A DNA stretch of 64,000 nucleotides from Candidatus Saliniplasma halalkaliphilum (GCA_019594235.1 JAFDTG010000001.1:1-64000), one strand, 5' to 3'; shown: positions 49,911 through 59,479, counted from the stretch's first letter. Notes: generated from the letters alone by a model not told the origin. Numbers and translations are program-made.

Positions 49911-51017
49911 CTAAATTTGAACTAATTTGTTCAATCTTTTTAGTGCATATTTTTTATCTTTCTCCCCTACTTTAGCCTGTTCCAAAACAGTTCTAAGTTT
50001 ACTAATAGTCGAGTTGTATATATCTTCATCAACAGGGAAAGGTGTTCCATCTTTACCACCGTGTGCAAAACTGTATTTGACAGGGTCTTTCCAACTCGGT
50101 TTTGAACCATATACTAGATCGGATACCAATGCTAGTGCTCGGATCTTTTTGGGACCCATGCCCTTCAAAGATATTAATTCTTCATAATCCTTCGGTTGGA
50201 TCTCGTAAGCCCTCTTGAGAGTTTCCCACCCCCTTTTTGATATGTCTATATCTAATACCTGATGACGCATAGGCATTTCGTAATTTTCAATGAATGAGTC
50301 AAGCGAGGTTTGATTTTTTCTTCTTAAGTATTTTTTCAAATGTTCTGGATTATCATTGATAAGATCGACACTTATACCTCTGGATTCCTCGCTTCTTTTA
50401 TCTGTCATGTTCAAAACATTGTTTCCCTTTTTATCACAACAGACACCTTTATGGGGTTCATCGATGAAACCATTTAACTCATCTGAGATCCAGTGATATC
50501 TTCTAGCATAAGAATTCTTATCGTTCATGCCCTGCTGAATTACACCCCAATCTCCTTTTTCAGTAACTATAAAAGAATGATGATATAGCTGATATTGATC
50601 CTGTATGCAACCGTTGTCCACTTTTGCAGCTAGTTTAGAGGCGTATGACATCTCTTCACACCTTTTGGATTTGATCTGAAAGTAATTTTCTAGGTTTCTA
50701 ATTTCTTTAGGGGTATTTCTACTAGCACGTCCTTTACCCCCGAGTATTGCTATTCCGTGTTCCTCTGGATCGAGTGCTAATTTAAGAGCACCACATGTAG
50801 TCGTGGTTGTTCCACTTGAGTGCCAATCAAAACCAATAGTACACGAAAGAGCCTGGAACCAGTATGGGTCAGTAATGCGTTTTAGAAATTCCGCTTGATC
50901 GTACTCTTCTATCAAAACCTCAGTAATGCATCTACTGAGTTCAACCATCTTATCGAATAACCATCGAGGTACCCTTCCATTATGTAGAGGAAGGTTTACA
51001 GTACCCTTATTCCTCAT
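49911..51017 (-). CDS. DUF763 protein
   Basis: 368 aa, matching DUF763 (COG1415) over its whole length: GTVNLPLHNGRVPRWLFDKM at the start, IGFDWHSSGTTTTTCGALK, GIAILGGKGRASRNTP, and a helix-hairpin-helix-like LISLKGMGPKKIRALALVSDLVYG near residue 285, then SFAHGGKDGTPFPVDEDIYN. The function is unknown; a nuclease or DNA-binding role has been suggested for the family from its HhH part. It is divergent from the glycosylase gene. Confidence 0.9.
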   Translation of the reverse strand: MRNKGTVNLPLHNGRVPRWLFDKMVELSRCITEVLIEEYDQAEFLKRITDPYWFQALSCTIGFDWHSSGTTTTTCGALKLALDPEEHGIAILGGKGRASRNTPKEIRNLENYFQIKSKRCEEMSYASKLAAKVDNGCIQDQYQLYHHSFIVTEKGDWGVIQQGMNDKNSYARRYHWISDELNGFIDEPHKGVCCDKKGNNVLNMTDKRSEESRGISVDLINDNPEHLKKYLRRKNQTSLDSFIENYEMPMRHQVLDIDISKRGWETLKRAYEIQPKDYEELISLKGMGPKKIRALALVSDLVYGSKPSWKDPVKYSFAHGGKDGTPFPVDEDIYNSTISKLRTVLEQAKVGEKDKKYALKRLNKLVQI

Positions 51018-51034
51018 AGTTGTAAATCTTTAAG

Positions 51035-51051
51035 AAAAGACTTAGTCTTTT
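51035..51051. repeat. Short inverted repeat between divergent genes
   Basis: AAAAGAC-TTA-GTCTTTT, a perfect 7-bp hairpin 18 nt upstream of the DUF763 start, in the 119-nt spacer shared with the glycosylase gene. It may be an operator or chance. Confidence 0.3.
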
Positions 51052-51136
51052 TGGAAAGAGATGTAAAAACTGAAAGTGAAAAATGATTTATAAAGGCTTC
51101 CTAAATTGACAATAGATGTGCAACGGGAATAAGCTG

Positions 51137-51757
51137 ATGGATATATACAAACTACTAAAAAACAGATTTGGTGAACAGAATTGGTGGCCCGCTGAAAGTG
51201 AATTTGAAATGATGGTGGGTGCGATATTGACACAAAACGTCAGTTGGAATAACGTGGAGATAGCTATTGAAAATTTAAAAGACGATGAAATGTTAGATCC
51301 CTTAGCTATAAAAAATTCCACTTTAAAAAAAATCCAAGAACTTATCAAACCCACTGGATTTTATAAACAAAAGTCTAAAAGATTAAAACGATTGGCACGT
51401 GCGGTGATTGAAAATGGAGGATTAAATACTCTATTTAAAAAAGATAATCTCAGGGAGTTTCTTTTAAATGTAAAAGGGATAGGCCCTGAAACCGCTGATA
51501 GTATAATATTATATGCTGCAGAAAGACCTAAATTCGTTATTGATTCCTATACTAAACGGATTTTGAAGAGGGTGATGAATCACGAGGGGAACTATCAGGA
51601 ATTACAACGGTTTTTTGAATCCAATCTTAATACGGATTCAAAACTGTACCAGGAATATCACGCCTTGATAGTAGAACTAGGGAAAACATACTGTAAGAAA
51701 AATCCTATTTGTGATTCATGTCCACTTATAGAAATATGTGAATTTGGTAAAAAGTAA
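51137..51757 (+). CDS. Endonuclease III-related HhH-GPD DNA glycosylase
   Basis: 206 aa: VGAILTQNVSWNNVEIAI (GPD fold), HhH motif LNVKGIGPETADSIILYA, catalytic Asp in FVIDSYTKRILKR and the 4Fe-4S loop YCKKNPICDSCPLIEIC (C-x5-C-x2-C-x5-C). The lysine that makes EndoIII bifunctional is replaced by Glu (GIGPETA), placing it with the COG2231/MagIII group, which removes alkylated bases such as 3-methyladenine without lyase activity. The start at Met8 (51137) is preferred, as the first seven residues are not conserved. Confidence 0.88.
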   Translation: MDIYKLLKNRFGEQNWWPAESEFEMMVGAILTQNVSWNNVEIAIENLKDDEMLDPLAIKNSTLKKIQELIKPTGFYKQKSKRLKRLARAVIENGGLNTLFKKDNLREFLLNVKGIGPETADSIILYAAERPKFVIDSYTKRILKRVMNHEGNYQELQRFFESNLNTDSKLYQEYHALIVELGKTYCKKNPICDSCPLIEICEFGKK

Positions 51758-51759
51758 TT

Positions 51760-52281
51760 CTACTTTCTATTTAGGAATATTCGTTTCCATCTTTTTATAT
51801 CTCTTTTTAAGCTGCTGTAAAAAGATGGAAAGTACACTACACTCAACAATATAGCAATGATCAATACGGCGATATAAAATACTTCTCTGTCAGCTCTATA
51901 AGCCTCGATCCCCCCTATTATGAATCCGAGTTCATCAACTATCAAACCCAGTCCAAGTCCATATAAAATAGAACTGATCCTGACTATGCTTCGACTCCAA
52001 TAATTTATAGACAACCATGCAGCTAAGGATATCAGAATGATACCATAAGTGATATGGTGAATATGGTAACCACCTAACACTACATTTCGACCTATTGTTG
52101 TAGGAGGTGGCGTGGTTTCGTGAGCCCCCAGATATATTACCCACAATCTAGCACCGACAAATGATATCAAAAAAGATATGCACATCAAGAAGGGGACCGA
52201 ACTCCTATTTTTATGGATTTCATTTTTAAGTAATCGGGGAACTAAAGTCAATCTCTTCAAGACCTTTTCTTTTGCAGACAT
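51760..52281 (-). CDS. Hypothetical four-helix membrane protein with GYHIHH motif
   Basis: 173 aa. A basic cytosolic N-terminus is followed by about four or five helices (SVPFLMCISFLISFVGARLWV, ITYGIILISLAAWLSINYW, ISSILYGLGLGLIVDELGFIIGG, EVFYIAVLIIAILLSVVYFP) and a basic C-terminal tail. Between helices 1 and 2 lies GGYHIHHITYG, and helix 3 carries VDELGF, so three histidines and two acids could meet in or near the membrane, suggesting metal binding (inference). I do not know a named family. It is convergent with the glycosylase gene. Confidence 0.7.
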   Translation of the reverse strand: MSAKEKVLKRLTLVPRLLKNEIHKNRSSVPFLMCISFLISFVGARLWVIYLGAHETTPPPTTIGRNVVLGGYHIHHITYGIILISLAAWLSINYWSRSIVRISSILYGLGLGLIVDELGFIIGGIEAYRADREVFYIAVLIIAILLSVVYFPSFYSSLKRDIKRWKRIFLNRK

Positions 52282-52340
52282 GGTTATCTATTTACCTATG
52301 TTATTCTTTTTCGTTTAAAATAAATATTTCGATGATTTTC

Positions 52341-53999
52341 TCAAACGATATAAACTTCACATTCCTCCGTTTTATATATTGAATAATTTGTTCGATAATA
52401 TTCTAAAGCATGAGGATTGAATCTATGAGGTGTGACTCCTGGGGAGGTGGATACACCTTTCAACATATCTTGGTCCCATAATATGTAACTAATATTTAGT
52501 GTAGTCAATTCTTCACGTATATCCGAAGGGTCTGACGAGAAATACAGATGATAACCTTGAGTCCAAGTTAAGTTATTATTACCCACTCCAAAAAGAACTG
52601 CGCTCATCCTGTGATCTGTGGCTATTTTCTCTTCAATACCACGGGTCCAAATACCCGCTTCTACGTCTTTCCAATCACTGCCTTCCTGATATCCGCTAAT
52701 ACTCTCTTGTTCAGGATACGTGAAAGGGATCGACCATATAAGAAGAAACGCGATTAAAAGTACCAATATCGTACTTTTACTTTTTCCCTTAAAAGGATTA
52801 TAGAGATTGAATATCTGGATTATACCCAATCCCAATAGGATGGACAAAGGAAGTAGTAAAAACGAAAGCTGTCTCATAGGAAGTAGTGATGAATCTTCTG
52901 TTACCACTCCTAATATCATCGAAAGAGTGGCAAACAAAAACCATCCTACTACGTGTATTCCATCTCTAAATATTTTAATTATTTTCCTAGCTTCAACCGC
53001 TAGAATTCCTAAAAGTAATAGAGGAAAATAAAAAAATACCTGATAACCGAGTTTAAAATTCCTACCAGGTACTCTATAAAATCCAGCGAACAACAATAAT
53101 GTTGTACAAATTATAAGAGAAGGTATTGCAAACTTTAAAAAAGTCTTTATATTTTGTTTATGAATATTGATAGGTAATACATAATCTGATTTTCTCCTAA
53201 ATTTTATTAATACGTATGCTACAAAAAGCAGTAGGTATGGGGCTATGATTATCGAATATGAGGGAGTGTCTAAAGCCTGATATATCCTATTTTGACGGAA
53301 TGGATCCGCATATAACATCCAGTATAAAATGGCAGTAGTGGTTAGTAAGATATAAGTATAAAATTTATAGGTGTTGGTAACATCCGACCTTCTCTTCACA
53401 AATTCCGAGAAAAAGACACCCCCTAGAATGAATAAGATCGAAAAGTAAGTGGTGAGATGATGTGTTACTACTAAAGCTGCTGCTGTAGGTATTATCAAAA
53501 AATAAACCTTTTTACTTTTCTTAGAAAGGATTATAAAAAACACCAGTAGCACTGCCATGAGAAAGAATCCTACTGTCTCTGGTTTGGGTTGCGAATAATT
53601 ATAAACAAAAGGAGCTAAGACACCGAGAAACATAGATGATACAAGTGACGGTCTCCATGATTTAGTTATCTTATAAGATAATAAGAAAACAAGTAGTGGA
53701 ACGAAAGATGATATTATCACGGGTATGAAGGTAGTACTGTCAAGTAATGAAGTATTCGAGGTTAAATAAAAAGAACCACTCAAAACAAACATACCTGGAA
53801 AATAGGGATAAGCTTGCCCCCAACCATCTATACTAAGATAGGACGAGCCAGTGTTAACCCATTTTTGAGTATAATAAAAGTATTCTCCGAAATCCATACC
53901 CCACATAGAATACCTAAAGAGAGGTATCGTTCTCATTAATAGAGAGAACAATGTTATCGATAAGAGTGATAACAGGATTACCTTGTATCTATTTTTCAT
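52341..53999 (-). CDS. Polytopic GT-C-like membrane protein (putative glycosyltransferase)
   Basis: 552 aa with about 11-13 membrane helices in the N-terminal 420 residues and a C-terminal extracytoplasmic domain (about 425-552). After the first helix comes YSMWGMDFGEYFYYTQKW, an acidic first loop of the kind that carries catalytic Asp/Glu in GT-C transferases, and VVTHHLTTYFSILFI. The C-terminal part (IWTRGIEEKIATDHRMSA) resembles domains found after such helices. The lipid-linked donor and the target are unknown. The gene is divergent from the ThiF-like gene. Confidence 0.7.
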   Translation of the reverse strand: MKNRYKVILLSLLSITLFSLLMRTIPLFRYSMWGMDFGEYFYYTQKWVNTGSSYLSIDGWGQAYPYFPGMFVLSGSFYLTSNTSLLDSTTFIPVIISSFVPLLVFLLSYKITKSWRPSLVSSMFLGVLAPFVYNYSQPKPETVGFFLMAVLLVFFIILSKKSKKVYFLIIPTAAALVVTHHLTTYFSILFILGGVFFSEFVKRRSDVTNTYKFYTYILLTTTAILYWMLYADPFRQNRIYQALDTPSYSIIIAPYLLLFVAYVLIKFRRKSDYVLPINIHKQNIKTFLKFAIPSLIICTTLLLFAGFYRVPGRNFKLGYQVFFYFPLLLLGILAVEARKIIKIFRDGIHVVGWFLFATLSMILGVVTEDSSLLPMRQLSFLLLPLSILLGLGIIQIFNLYNPFKGKSKSTILVLLIAFLLIWSIPFTYPEQESISGYQEGSDWKDVEAGIWTRGIEEKIATDHRMSAVLFGVGNNNLTWTQGYHLYFSSDPSDIREELTTLNISYILWDQDMLKGVSTSPGVTPHRFNPHALEYYRTNYSIYKTEECEVYIV

Positions 54000-54091
54000 C
54001 GCTTAAGAGATATAATTACAATACTTTATTATTTTTCCTAGTCAACTTCTTGAAACAAAAATATATTAAATATCATTGTGTTAGAAAAATC

Positions 54092-55096
54092 ATGACCGAT
54101 CTATCTCATAGGTACTCTAGACATACCGTATTAAAAGAAATCGGAGATGAAGGACAGAGAAAAATTAGCGAAAGCAAAGTTGCTATACTAGGCCAAGGCG
54201 CCCTCGGAACAGTTATGACAGAAGGACTCGCCCGAAGTGGTGTTGGTGAGATAGTTATCGCAGATAGAGATTTTGTAGAATTGTCGAATCTCCAGCGGCA
54301 GGCTCTTTTCGATGAAAACGATATCGGAAAGGCAAAAGCCGAAGTCGCGGCAGAGAAATTGAAAAAAATAAACTCTGATATCAAAATAAATTCACATGTT
54401 TTAGACATCAATACAAAAAATATTGAAAAATTGATCGATGGTTCGGACCTTGTCATGGACGCTTCAGACAACATGAAACTTAGATTTCTGATAAATGATG
54501 CCTGCATAAAACATGATATCCCATGGATATACTCTGCTGTACTTGGAACCTATGGTATGACCATGAACATCACTTATGAAGGGGCACCATGTCTTCGATG
54601 TCTAATACCTGAACAACCTAATAGTGAAAGTATGGGAACCTGTGCCTCGGAGGGAGTTCTTTTTTCACTCCCTAGAGTTATCGCCAATATTGCAGCAACT
54701 GAGGCTATTAAATTTATAGTGGGTAGGGAAAACAGAAAAGAACTATTAACTGTGGATATCTGGCGGAACGAATTTGACTTTACCAAAGTTAGAAAAAAGG
54801 ACGATTGTGACTGCTGTGTAAATAAAGATTTTAGATATCTTGAAGGGAAAGACGATGAGACCGTTGAACTTTGTGGACGAGACGCAATACAAATAATACC
54901 ATCCGATAAAGATAAAGTTGATCTCGATAGTTTAGTTAAAAGGTATAGAGATGCGAAAAAGATCGGACAACATCTAGTCCGATTAAATGTTGAAGGTTAC
55001 GAGTTAAATATCTTCAAGGACGGTCGAATAATAGTGAAGGGAACCGAGGATGTTAACAAGGCAAAAAGTCTATATTCAGAATACATCGGCAGATAA
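54092..55096 (+). CDS. ThiF/MoeB/HesA-family E1-like adenylyltransferase
   Basis: 334 aa: RYSRHTVLKEIGDEGQRKI, nucleotide motif VAILGQGALGTVMTEGLARSGVG, DRDFVELSNLQRQALF, the zinc site CLRCLIPEQP with CDCCVNKDF near residue 245, and VIANIAATEAIKFIVG. Such enzymes adenylate the C-terminus of ubiquitin-fold sulfur carriers (ThiS, MoaD, SAMP). A C-terminal domain of about 80 aa (VDLDSLVKRYRDAKK) appears extra. The frame is open to 53951, but the conserved N-terminus starts at ATG 54092. Confidence 0.9.
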   Translation: MTDLSHRYSRHTVLKEIGDEGQRKISESKVAILGQGALGTVMTEGLARSGVGEIVIADRDFVELSNLQRQALFDENDIGKAKAEVAAEKLKKINSDIKINSHVLDINTKNIEKLIDGSDLVMDASDNMKLRFLINDACIKHDIPWIYSAVLGTYGMTMNITYEGAPCLRCLIPEQPNSESMGTCASEGVLFSLPRVIANIAATEAIKFIVGRENRKELLTVDIWRNEFDFTKVRKKDDCDCCVNKDFRYLEGKDDETVELCGRDAIQIIPSDKDKVDLDSLVKRYRDAKKIGQHLVRLNVEGYELNIFKDGRIIVKGTEDVNKAKSLYSEYIGR

Positions 55097-55107
55097 TATT
55101 CTTTAAA

Positions 55108-55728
55108 TTAGGGTTTAAAATATTCTAAACTTTCTATAAGTGGGTTTATCTGTATCTTTTTTTCTTCACGTAAAACTTCATCGTTAGAACTCTTTATCCT
55201 TGGTCCAGAGGGTGTGAGTAGACAGCAAACTGCAGGTTTTATGGATATATCAAATGTTCCGATCTCTTTAGCTATATCAATTATCTCATTCTTGTCTAGA
55301 CCGATCAATGGTCTGTGGATGGGGAGATCAACAGCCTCATCTTCAGTTGCCAAATTAGATAAAGTTTGAGAAGCGACTTGCCCTAGAGATTCACCGGTAG
55401 CTATCGAGGAGGCTTCGAGGTTTTCTGCTAACTTCTCTGCAGCTCTGTACATCATACGTCTGCAAAGTATACATCTAAAGCTGGATTCCGTATTCTTTGT
55501 GATCAACTTATGAATATCTTCGAATTTAGTTCGGTAAAAAACAATATCAGGATGAATTTCTTTCAATCTATCGACCAGTTTGTCAACATTTTTTATGGTC
55601 TTATCATCGGTGAAGGGTCTATGGTCTATATTTAACAATATGACTTTTGCCCCTGCCTCAGCGAAGAGATGTGCGGCAACGGGAGAATCTATCCCTCCTG
55701 ACAGCAAAACAACAACCTTTTGTACCAT
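55108..55728 (-). CDS. ThiI-type PP-loop sulfurtransferase domain, stand-alone
   Basis: 206 aa: PP-loop VVVLLSGGIDSPVAAHLFAE, RCILCRRMMYRAAEKLAE, ATGESLGQVASQTLSNL (ThiI signature) and KPAVCCLLTP. This corresponds to the catalytic AANH domain of ThiI, which thiolates U8 of tRNA, but the THUMP and N-terminal domains are missing and there is no rhodanese domain. The short form is known in some archaea. The cysteine pair near the C-terminus (VCCLL) could carry the persulfide (inference). It is convergent with the ThiF-like gene. Confidence 0.87.
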   Translation of the reverse strand: MVQKVVVLLSGGIDSPVAAHLFAEAGAKVILLNIDHRPFTDDKTIKNVDKLVDRLKEIHPDIVFYRTKFEDIHKLITKNTESSFRCILCRRMMYRAAEKLAENLEASSIATGESLGQVASQTLSNLATEDEAVDLPIHRPLIGLDKNEIIDIAKEIGTFDISIKPAVCCLLTPSGPRIKSSNDEVLREEKKIQINPLIESLEYFKP

Positions 55729-55834
55729 TAAACTGGTCGAAAGCGTAAGATGTATATAAGATTAGGGAAAAATGGGGTATGTCGAACAAAAAGCTTATTA
55801 TATAACTTTGTTTTGGGTAGATGGATTAGTAAAT

Positions 55835-56014
55835 ATGACAAGGGAACACACTCGATTTGAAAAGGCTAGGATCATAGGCGCAAGATCTCTGCAGATATCT
55901 ATGGGAGCTCCGTCTCTGATTGATGTCCCAGAAGATATGGTAGATCCAGTGGATATCGCTGTGGCCGAGTATGAAAAAAGTGTAATACCGATCTCAATTT
56001 TAAGAGAGGAATAA
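55835..56014 (+). CDS. rpo6: RNA polymerase subunit Rpo6 (RpoK)
   Basis: 59 aa from the ATG at 55835, the standard RpoK length: TRFEKARIIGARSLQISMGAPSLIDVP, then PVDIAVAEYEKSVIPISILREE. It is the omega/Rpb6 counterpart that clamps the largest subunit. The frame is open upstream to 55772, but this adds unconserved, AT-rich residues. It precedes uS2 with 2 nt between stop and start, in the order common in archaeal genomes. Confidence 0.95.
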   Translation: MTREHTRFEKARIIGARSLQISMGAPSLIDVPEDMVDPVDIAVAEYEKSVIPISILREE

Positions 56015-56016
56015 CA

Positions 56017-56637
56017 ATGGAAGAAACTATGGTTGAAGACGAAGAAGATATGCTGATACTAGAAGATCAATATTTGACCGCAGGTGTCCATATAGGAACG
56101 CAACAGAAAAGTGCTTCGATGGAGCCATTCATTTTTAAAGTTAGAGATGATGGTCTCTTCGTTCTGGATGTTAAAAAAAGCGACAGTAGGATAACATCTG
56201 TTGCAAAATTGTTATCACGTTATCCTCCTGAAAGAATCCTCTTAGTTTCAGCTAGACAGTATGGTAAAAAGCCTATCGAAGAATTTTCTGAAATAGTTGG
56301 TACCATGAGTATCGCTGGTAGATTCATACCTGGCTCTCTCACCAACCCGTCATTACATTCCTTCATCGAACCAGAGATAATGGTTGTAGTTGATCCAGCA
56401 GCAGATAGACAAGCTGTTAGAGAGGCTGTAGGTATAGGTATTCCAATAATAGGACTTGTAGATACCAATAACAGACTGGAAAATATAGACGTAGCATTAC
56501 CAACTAACAACAAAGGTAGGAAAGCTCTCGCATTGGTATTCTGGTTACTTTCAAGAGAAATGGCTATGATTAAGGGCGATATAGAAAAAAGAGAAGATTT
56601 CCCCTTTGAAGTCGAAGATTTCGAACAGGAATTATAG
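56017..56637 (+). CDS. rps2: Ribosomal protein uS2
   Basis: 206 aa: a 15-residue acidic start, then YLTAGVHIGTQQKSASMEPFIFKVRDDGLFVLDVKKSD (the S2 core), ERILLVSARQYGKKP, FIPGSLTNPSLHSFIEPEIMVVVDPAADRQAVREA, IIGLVDTNN and NNKGRKALALVFWLLSRE. The archaeal type, without the long bacterial coiled-coil. The message continues from rpo6, with AGAGAGGAA before the ATG. Confidence 0.96.
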   Translation: MEETMVEDEEDMLILEDQYLTAGVHIGTQQKSASMEPFIFKVRDDGLFVLDVKKSDSRITSVAKLLSRYPPERILLVSARQYGKKPIEEFSEIVGTMSIAGRFIPGSLTNPSLHSFIEPEIMVVVDPAADRQAVREAVGIGIPIIGLVDTNNRLENIDVALPTNNKGRKALALVFWLLSREMAMIKGDIEKREDFPFEVEDFEQEL

Positions 56638-56684
56638 CTAAAAACTCATTTTTTTCATTTGTTTTTGGTATGGGATCTGATCAT

Positions 56685-58598
56685 TTAGTATAATCTCACC
56701 GTTTCCAGATTTTTAGGAGTCCTAGTTTCCATTCCATACTTTTTATAGATGGTACTAGCTAAATTAGTACACTTACCTTCTTCACCATGGCTAACTATAA
56801 CTCTTTCTGGGTTAGGTTTCATTCCACTTATGTAATGAAGTAACTGTATTCTATCGCTGTGACCTGAGAATCCTTCACATGTATAGACTTTCAATTTAAC
56901 TTTTATATCGATCGGATCTCCATTTTGTGTTAAAGTGATGTGATCATACTCTTTTTGGATTTTATCTCCAATGGTTCCATCTGCTTGATACCCTACGAAT
57001 ATTATAGCAGTTTCAGGATCATCTCCCCATGCTTTGAAATACTCTAACACTGGTCCTCCATTCATCATACCGGCGGTGGCTAGAACTATAGCAGGCTCGG
57101 AACTATCACATATCTCTTCTCTCATATCCCTGCTGTCCACTTGCTGGAATATATCAGATAAGAATGGATTTTCATCCTGATGGAATATCTTTTTCTTGAG
57201 TTTGTTATTTAAAAATTCCGGATATGCTGTATGAATAGCGGTAGCTTCCCATATCATACCATCTAGGTACACTGGTGCTGTAGGTATTTCACCTTTATTC
57301 ATGGCTTCCTCTATCACCAGCATTACCTCCTGTGATCTACCTACGGCGAACACAGGAACAAGTACCTTTCCACTACCATGAGTTAGATGCTGTTCTAAAA
57401 TATCTTTCAACTGTGCAACTGCATCTCTCCTGCTGGGTTGTAGATCATGATATCCCCCATAAGTAGATTCCATAACGACAGTTTCAACTCTAGGGAACTT
57501 GTTAACAGCTTGATTAAATAACCAAGTATTGTCATATTTTATATCACCAGTGAAGGCAACATTATAGTCTCCATCACCTATATGGAGGTGTGCAACAGCT
57601 GATCCCAAAATATGACCTGCATTGTGAAGTGTTAATCTTATATCTGGTGCTATATCTGTGGTTTCTCCGTACTCCAATGGAACAGTATGTTTTACGGCCT
57701 CTCTTACGTGAGATGATTTGTAAGGAGGTTCTCTAGCCTCTCCGACAGCCACTTTAATATAATCTAGTTGTAGAAGAGCGGCTAGGTCTCTAGTAGGTGG
57801 GGTACAATATATAGGACCCTCAAATCCATATTTATAAAGTGCTGGGGCTAAACCACTATGATCAAGATGAGCATGGGTAAGAATAATAGCATCAATACTA
57901 TCTAAAGGTAGCAGTTCCGGAGCATTCAGGTAAGGTGTTCCATCATCATCAGAAGATACATCTGCACCACAATCGACTAAAACCTTACTGTCTCTTGTGT
58001 GTAATAAATGAGCGGACCTTCCTACTTCTCTGTAGCCTCCAAGAGCAGTTATTCTTGCGAAAGTTTCCCCAGATCTGGTATCTCTGTTTATTTTTCTACC
58101 AAGTTTATTGAGGAATTTTCTCCTTTCACCCCGAACTGCTCTCAAATAACTTCTAATATCCTTTACAGTTTTTGAAGGTATAGGCGGGGCACGAACAACG
58201 TCTGGTGCCCATCCGGTTTCTCTTTTAATTTCATTTAAAATCTTCCCTTTTTTACCTATTGCTATACCAGGAGCCTCAGCTTCGATAGTAACTTCCCCTA
58301 AATCTTCTTTAAAAAATATGTCAGTTGTCTTAGCTTCTTCTGGAATTATCTCTTTGATTTTACTTTCTGCTTCTTCTGGAGTATCTAATAATGAAGGATC
58401 TGGTCTGATCGAAATCCTTCTCTTTACTTTTTCTGCAAGCTTTTTAACTGTTCCTGATTCTTTCGTGAATTCCTCTAAATCTTTGGTGTAAATAACGATA
58501 GTCGAGCCTTCAAACTCGATATTGGTTACACTCACAGGTTTAGATAATACTTCACGAATCGCTTCTTTTGCATCGTTCAAAATGTCTTCCACACTCAT
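56685..58598 (-). CDS. fttA: Transcription termination ribonuclease FttA/aCPSF1
   Basis: 637 aa. Two N-terminal KH domains (about 1-140, including EAEAPGIAIGKKGKILNEIKRETGW), then the MBL fold (ITALGGYREVGRSAHLL, ILTHAHLDHSGLAPAL) and beta-CASP insertion (GKVLVPVFAVGRSQEVMLVIEEA, ATAGMMNGGPVLEY, SGHSDR). FttA is the archaeal relative of CPSF73 that cleaves the nascent RNA and terminates transcription together with Spt4/5. ATG 58598 is preferred to the ATG at 58607. It converges with rps2 and lies next to psmB. Confidence 0.96.
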   Translation of the reverse strand: MSVEDILNDAKEAIREVLSKPVSVTNIEFEGSTIVIYTKDLEEFTKESGTVKKLAEKVKRRISIRPDPSLLDTPEEAESKIKEIIPEEAKTTDIFFKEDLGEVTIEAEAPGIAIGKKGKILNEIKRETGWAPDVVRAPPIPSKTVKDIRSYLRAVRGERRKFLNKLGRKINRDTRSGETFARITALGGYREVGRSAHLLHTRDSKVLVDCGADVSSDDDGTPYLNAPELLPLDSIDAIILTHAHLDHSGLAPALYKYGFEGPIYCTPPTRDLAALLQLDYIKVAVGEAREPPYKSSHVREAVKHTVPLEYGETTDIAPDIRLTLHNAGHILGSAVAHLHIGDGDYNVAFTGDIKYDNTWLFNQAVNKFPRVETVVMESTYGGYHDLQPSRRDAVAQLKDILEQHLTHGSGKVLVPVFAVGRSQEVMLVIEEAMNKGEIPTAPVYLDGMIWEATAIHTAYPEFLNNKLKKKIFHQDENPFLSDIFQQVDSRDMREEICDSSEPAIVLATAGMMNGGPVLEYFKAWGDDPETAIIFVGYQADGTIGDKIQKEYDHITLTQNGDPIDIKVKLKVYTCEGFSGHSDRIQLLHYISGMKPNPERVIVSHGEEGKCTNLASTIYKKYGMETRTPKNLETVRLY

Positions 58599-58658
58599 AT
58601 AGTTCACTCTTTAAATTGCTGTTAAATCTAGTTTATGAAATGTATTTTAGTAAACAGA

Positions 58659-59324
58659 TCATAAAGGAGGTAAATTTTGTTTCTCCTTACGTACATTGGA
58701 TATACGTTTATCGATATCTTCATCTTCGATCTCTTCGAAACCCTCTTCCTTGGTGATTTTAGCTACACGAATTCCGTCTCCAGAAGCAGAATCTCTGCTG
58801 CTTGAAACGAGTAAACATAAAACCGCTAAATCCACTCCTTCTTCAATACTCATACCTTCTTTGTAATGATCTTCAAGAACACCATAAACAAATGGGGAAC
58901 CTGATCCCTCAGAAACGTAATCATCCGAGATGGCTCCACCTGCCATGTCCAAGGAGTAAACATGTCCACCATTAGTATCTACGCCACCTAATAATAGGCC
59001 TACAAAGTAAGGCATCATTCTTCGACCCAATAACATATTTGAAAGTAATGTCGAAGCAGCTTTAACAGTCATATCCCTGTTTCTTTTTAATCTATATAAC
59101 TCTACTTCAGAACTAAGAAACCTTGATATGGCTTGTCCATCCCCAACAAGGCCAGAAATGGTGAGTGCCATATTATCTCCAATTTGGAAAAGTTTCCGTG
59201 TATCTTTATGAGCAATCATATGACCTTTGGTAGCTCTTTTCTCAGTAGCAAGAACTACTCCTCCGTTACAAACAATTCCTACGGTCGTAGTACCTTTCTT
59301 TTTCATATTATCAATTTCATTCAT
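58659..59324 (-). CDS. psmB: 20S proteasome beta subunit
   Basis: 221 aa. An 11-residue propeptide (MNEIDNMKKKG) precedes the autocatalytic cleavage site before Thr (GTTTVGIVCNGGVVLATEKRATKGHMI, the N-terminal Thr nucleophile with Lys33-equivalent in EKRA). Further motifs: YSLDMAGGAISDDYVSEGSG and SIEEGVDLAVLCLLVSSSRDSASGDG. It forms the proteolytic chamber fed by PAN. The ATG is the first in frame; the spacer upstream (59325-59520) is A+T-rich and serves divergent promoters. Confidence 0.96.
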   Translation of the reverse strand: MNEIDNMKKKGTTTVGIVCNGGVVLATEKRATKGHMIAHKDTRKLFQIGDNMALTISGLVGDGQAISRFLSSEVELYRLKRNRDMTVKAASTLLSNMLLGRRMMPYFVGLLLGGVDTNGGHVYSLDMAGGAISDDYVSEGSGSPFVYGVLEDHYKEGMSIEEGVDLAVLCLLVSSSRDSASGDGIRVAKITKEEGFEEIEDEDIDKRISNVRKEKQNLPPL

Positions 59325-59479
59325 GTTTTCACACTCAACCCAATCATATTAAATTATATCTCAATTAGTCTTTATTAATAAAAGGTTTTCTAAAATCTCT
59401 ACATTCATTTAAGAAAAACTATTATTTATGTGTTTCCATCACAATAGCTATTATTCTTGAAAATCTCTTTTCCAATTTA

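Noticed and set aside
53951..54091. 47-codon extension of the ThiF-like protein
   Set aside because: It overlaps the divergent membrane gene and lacks similarity; the E1 family begins at the RYSRH segment after ATG 54092.
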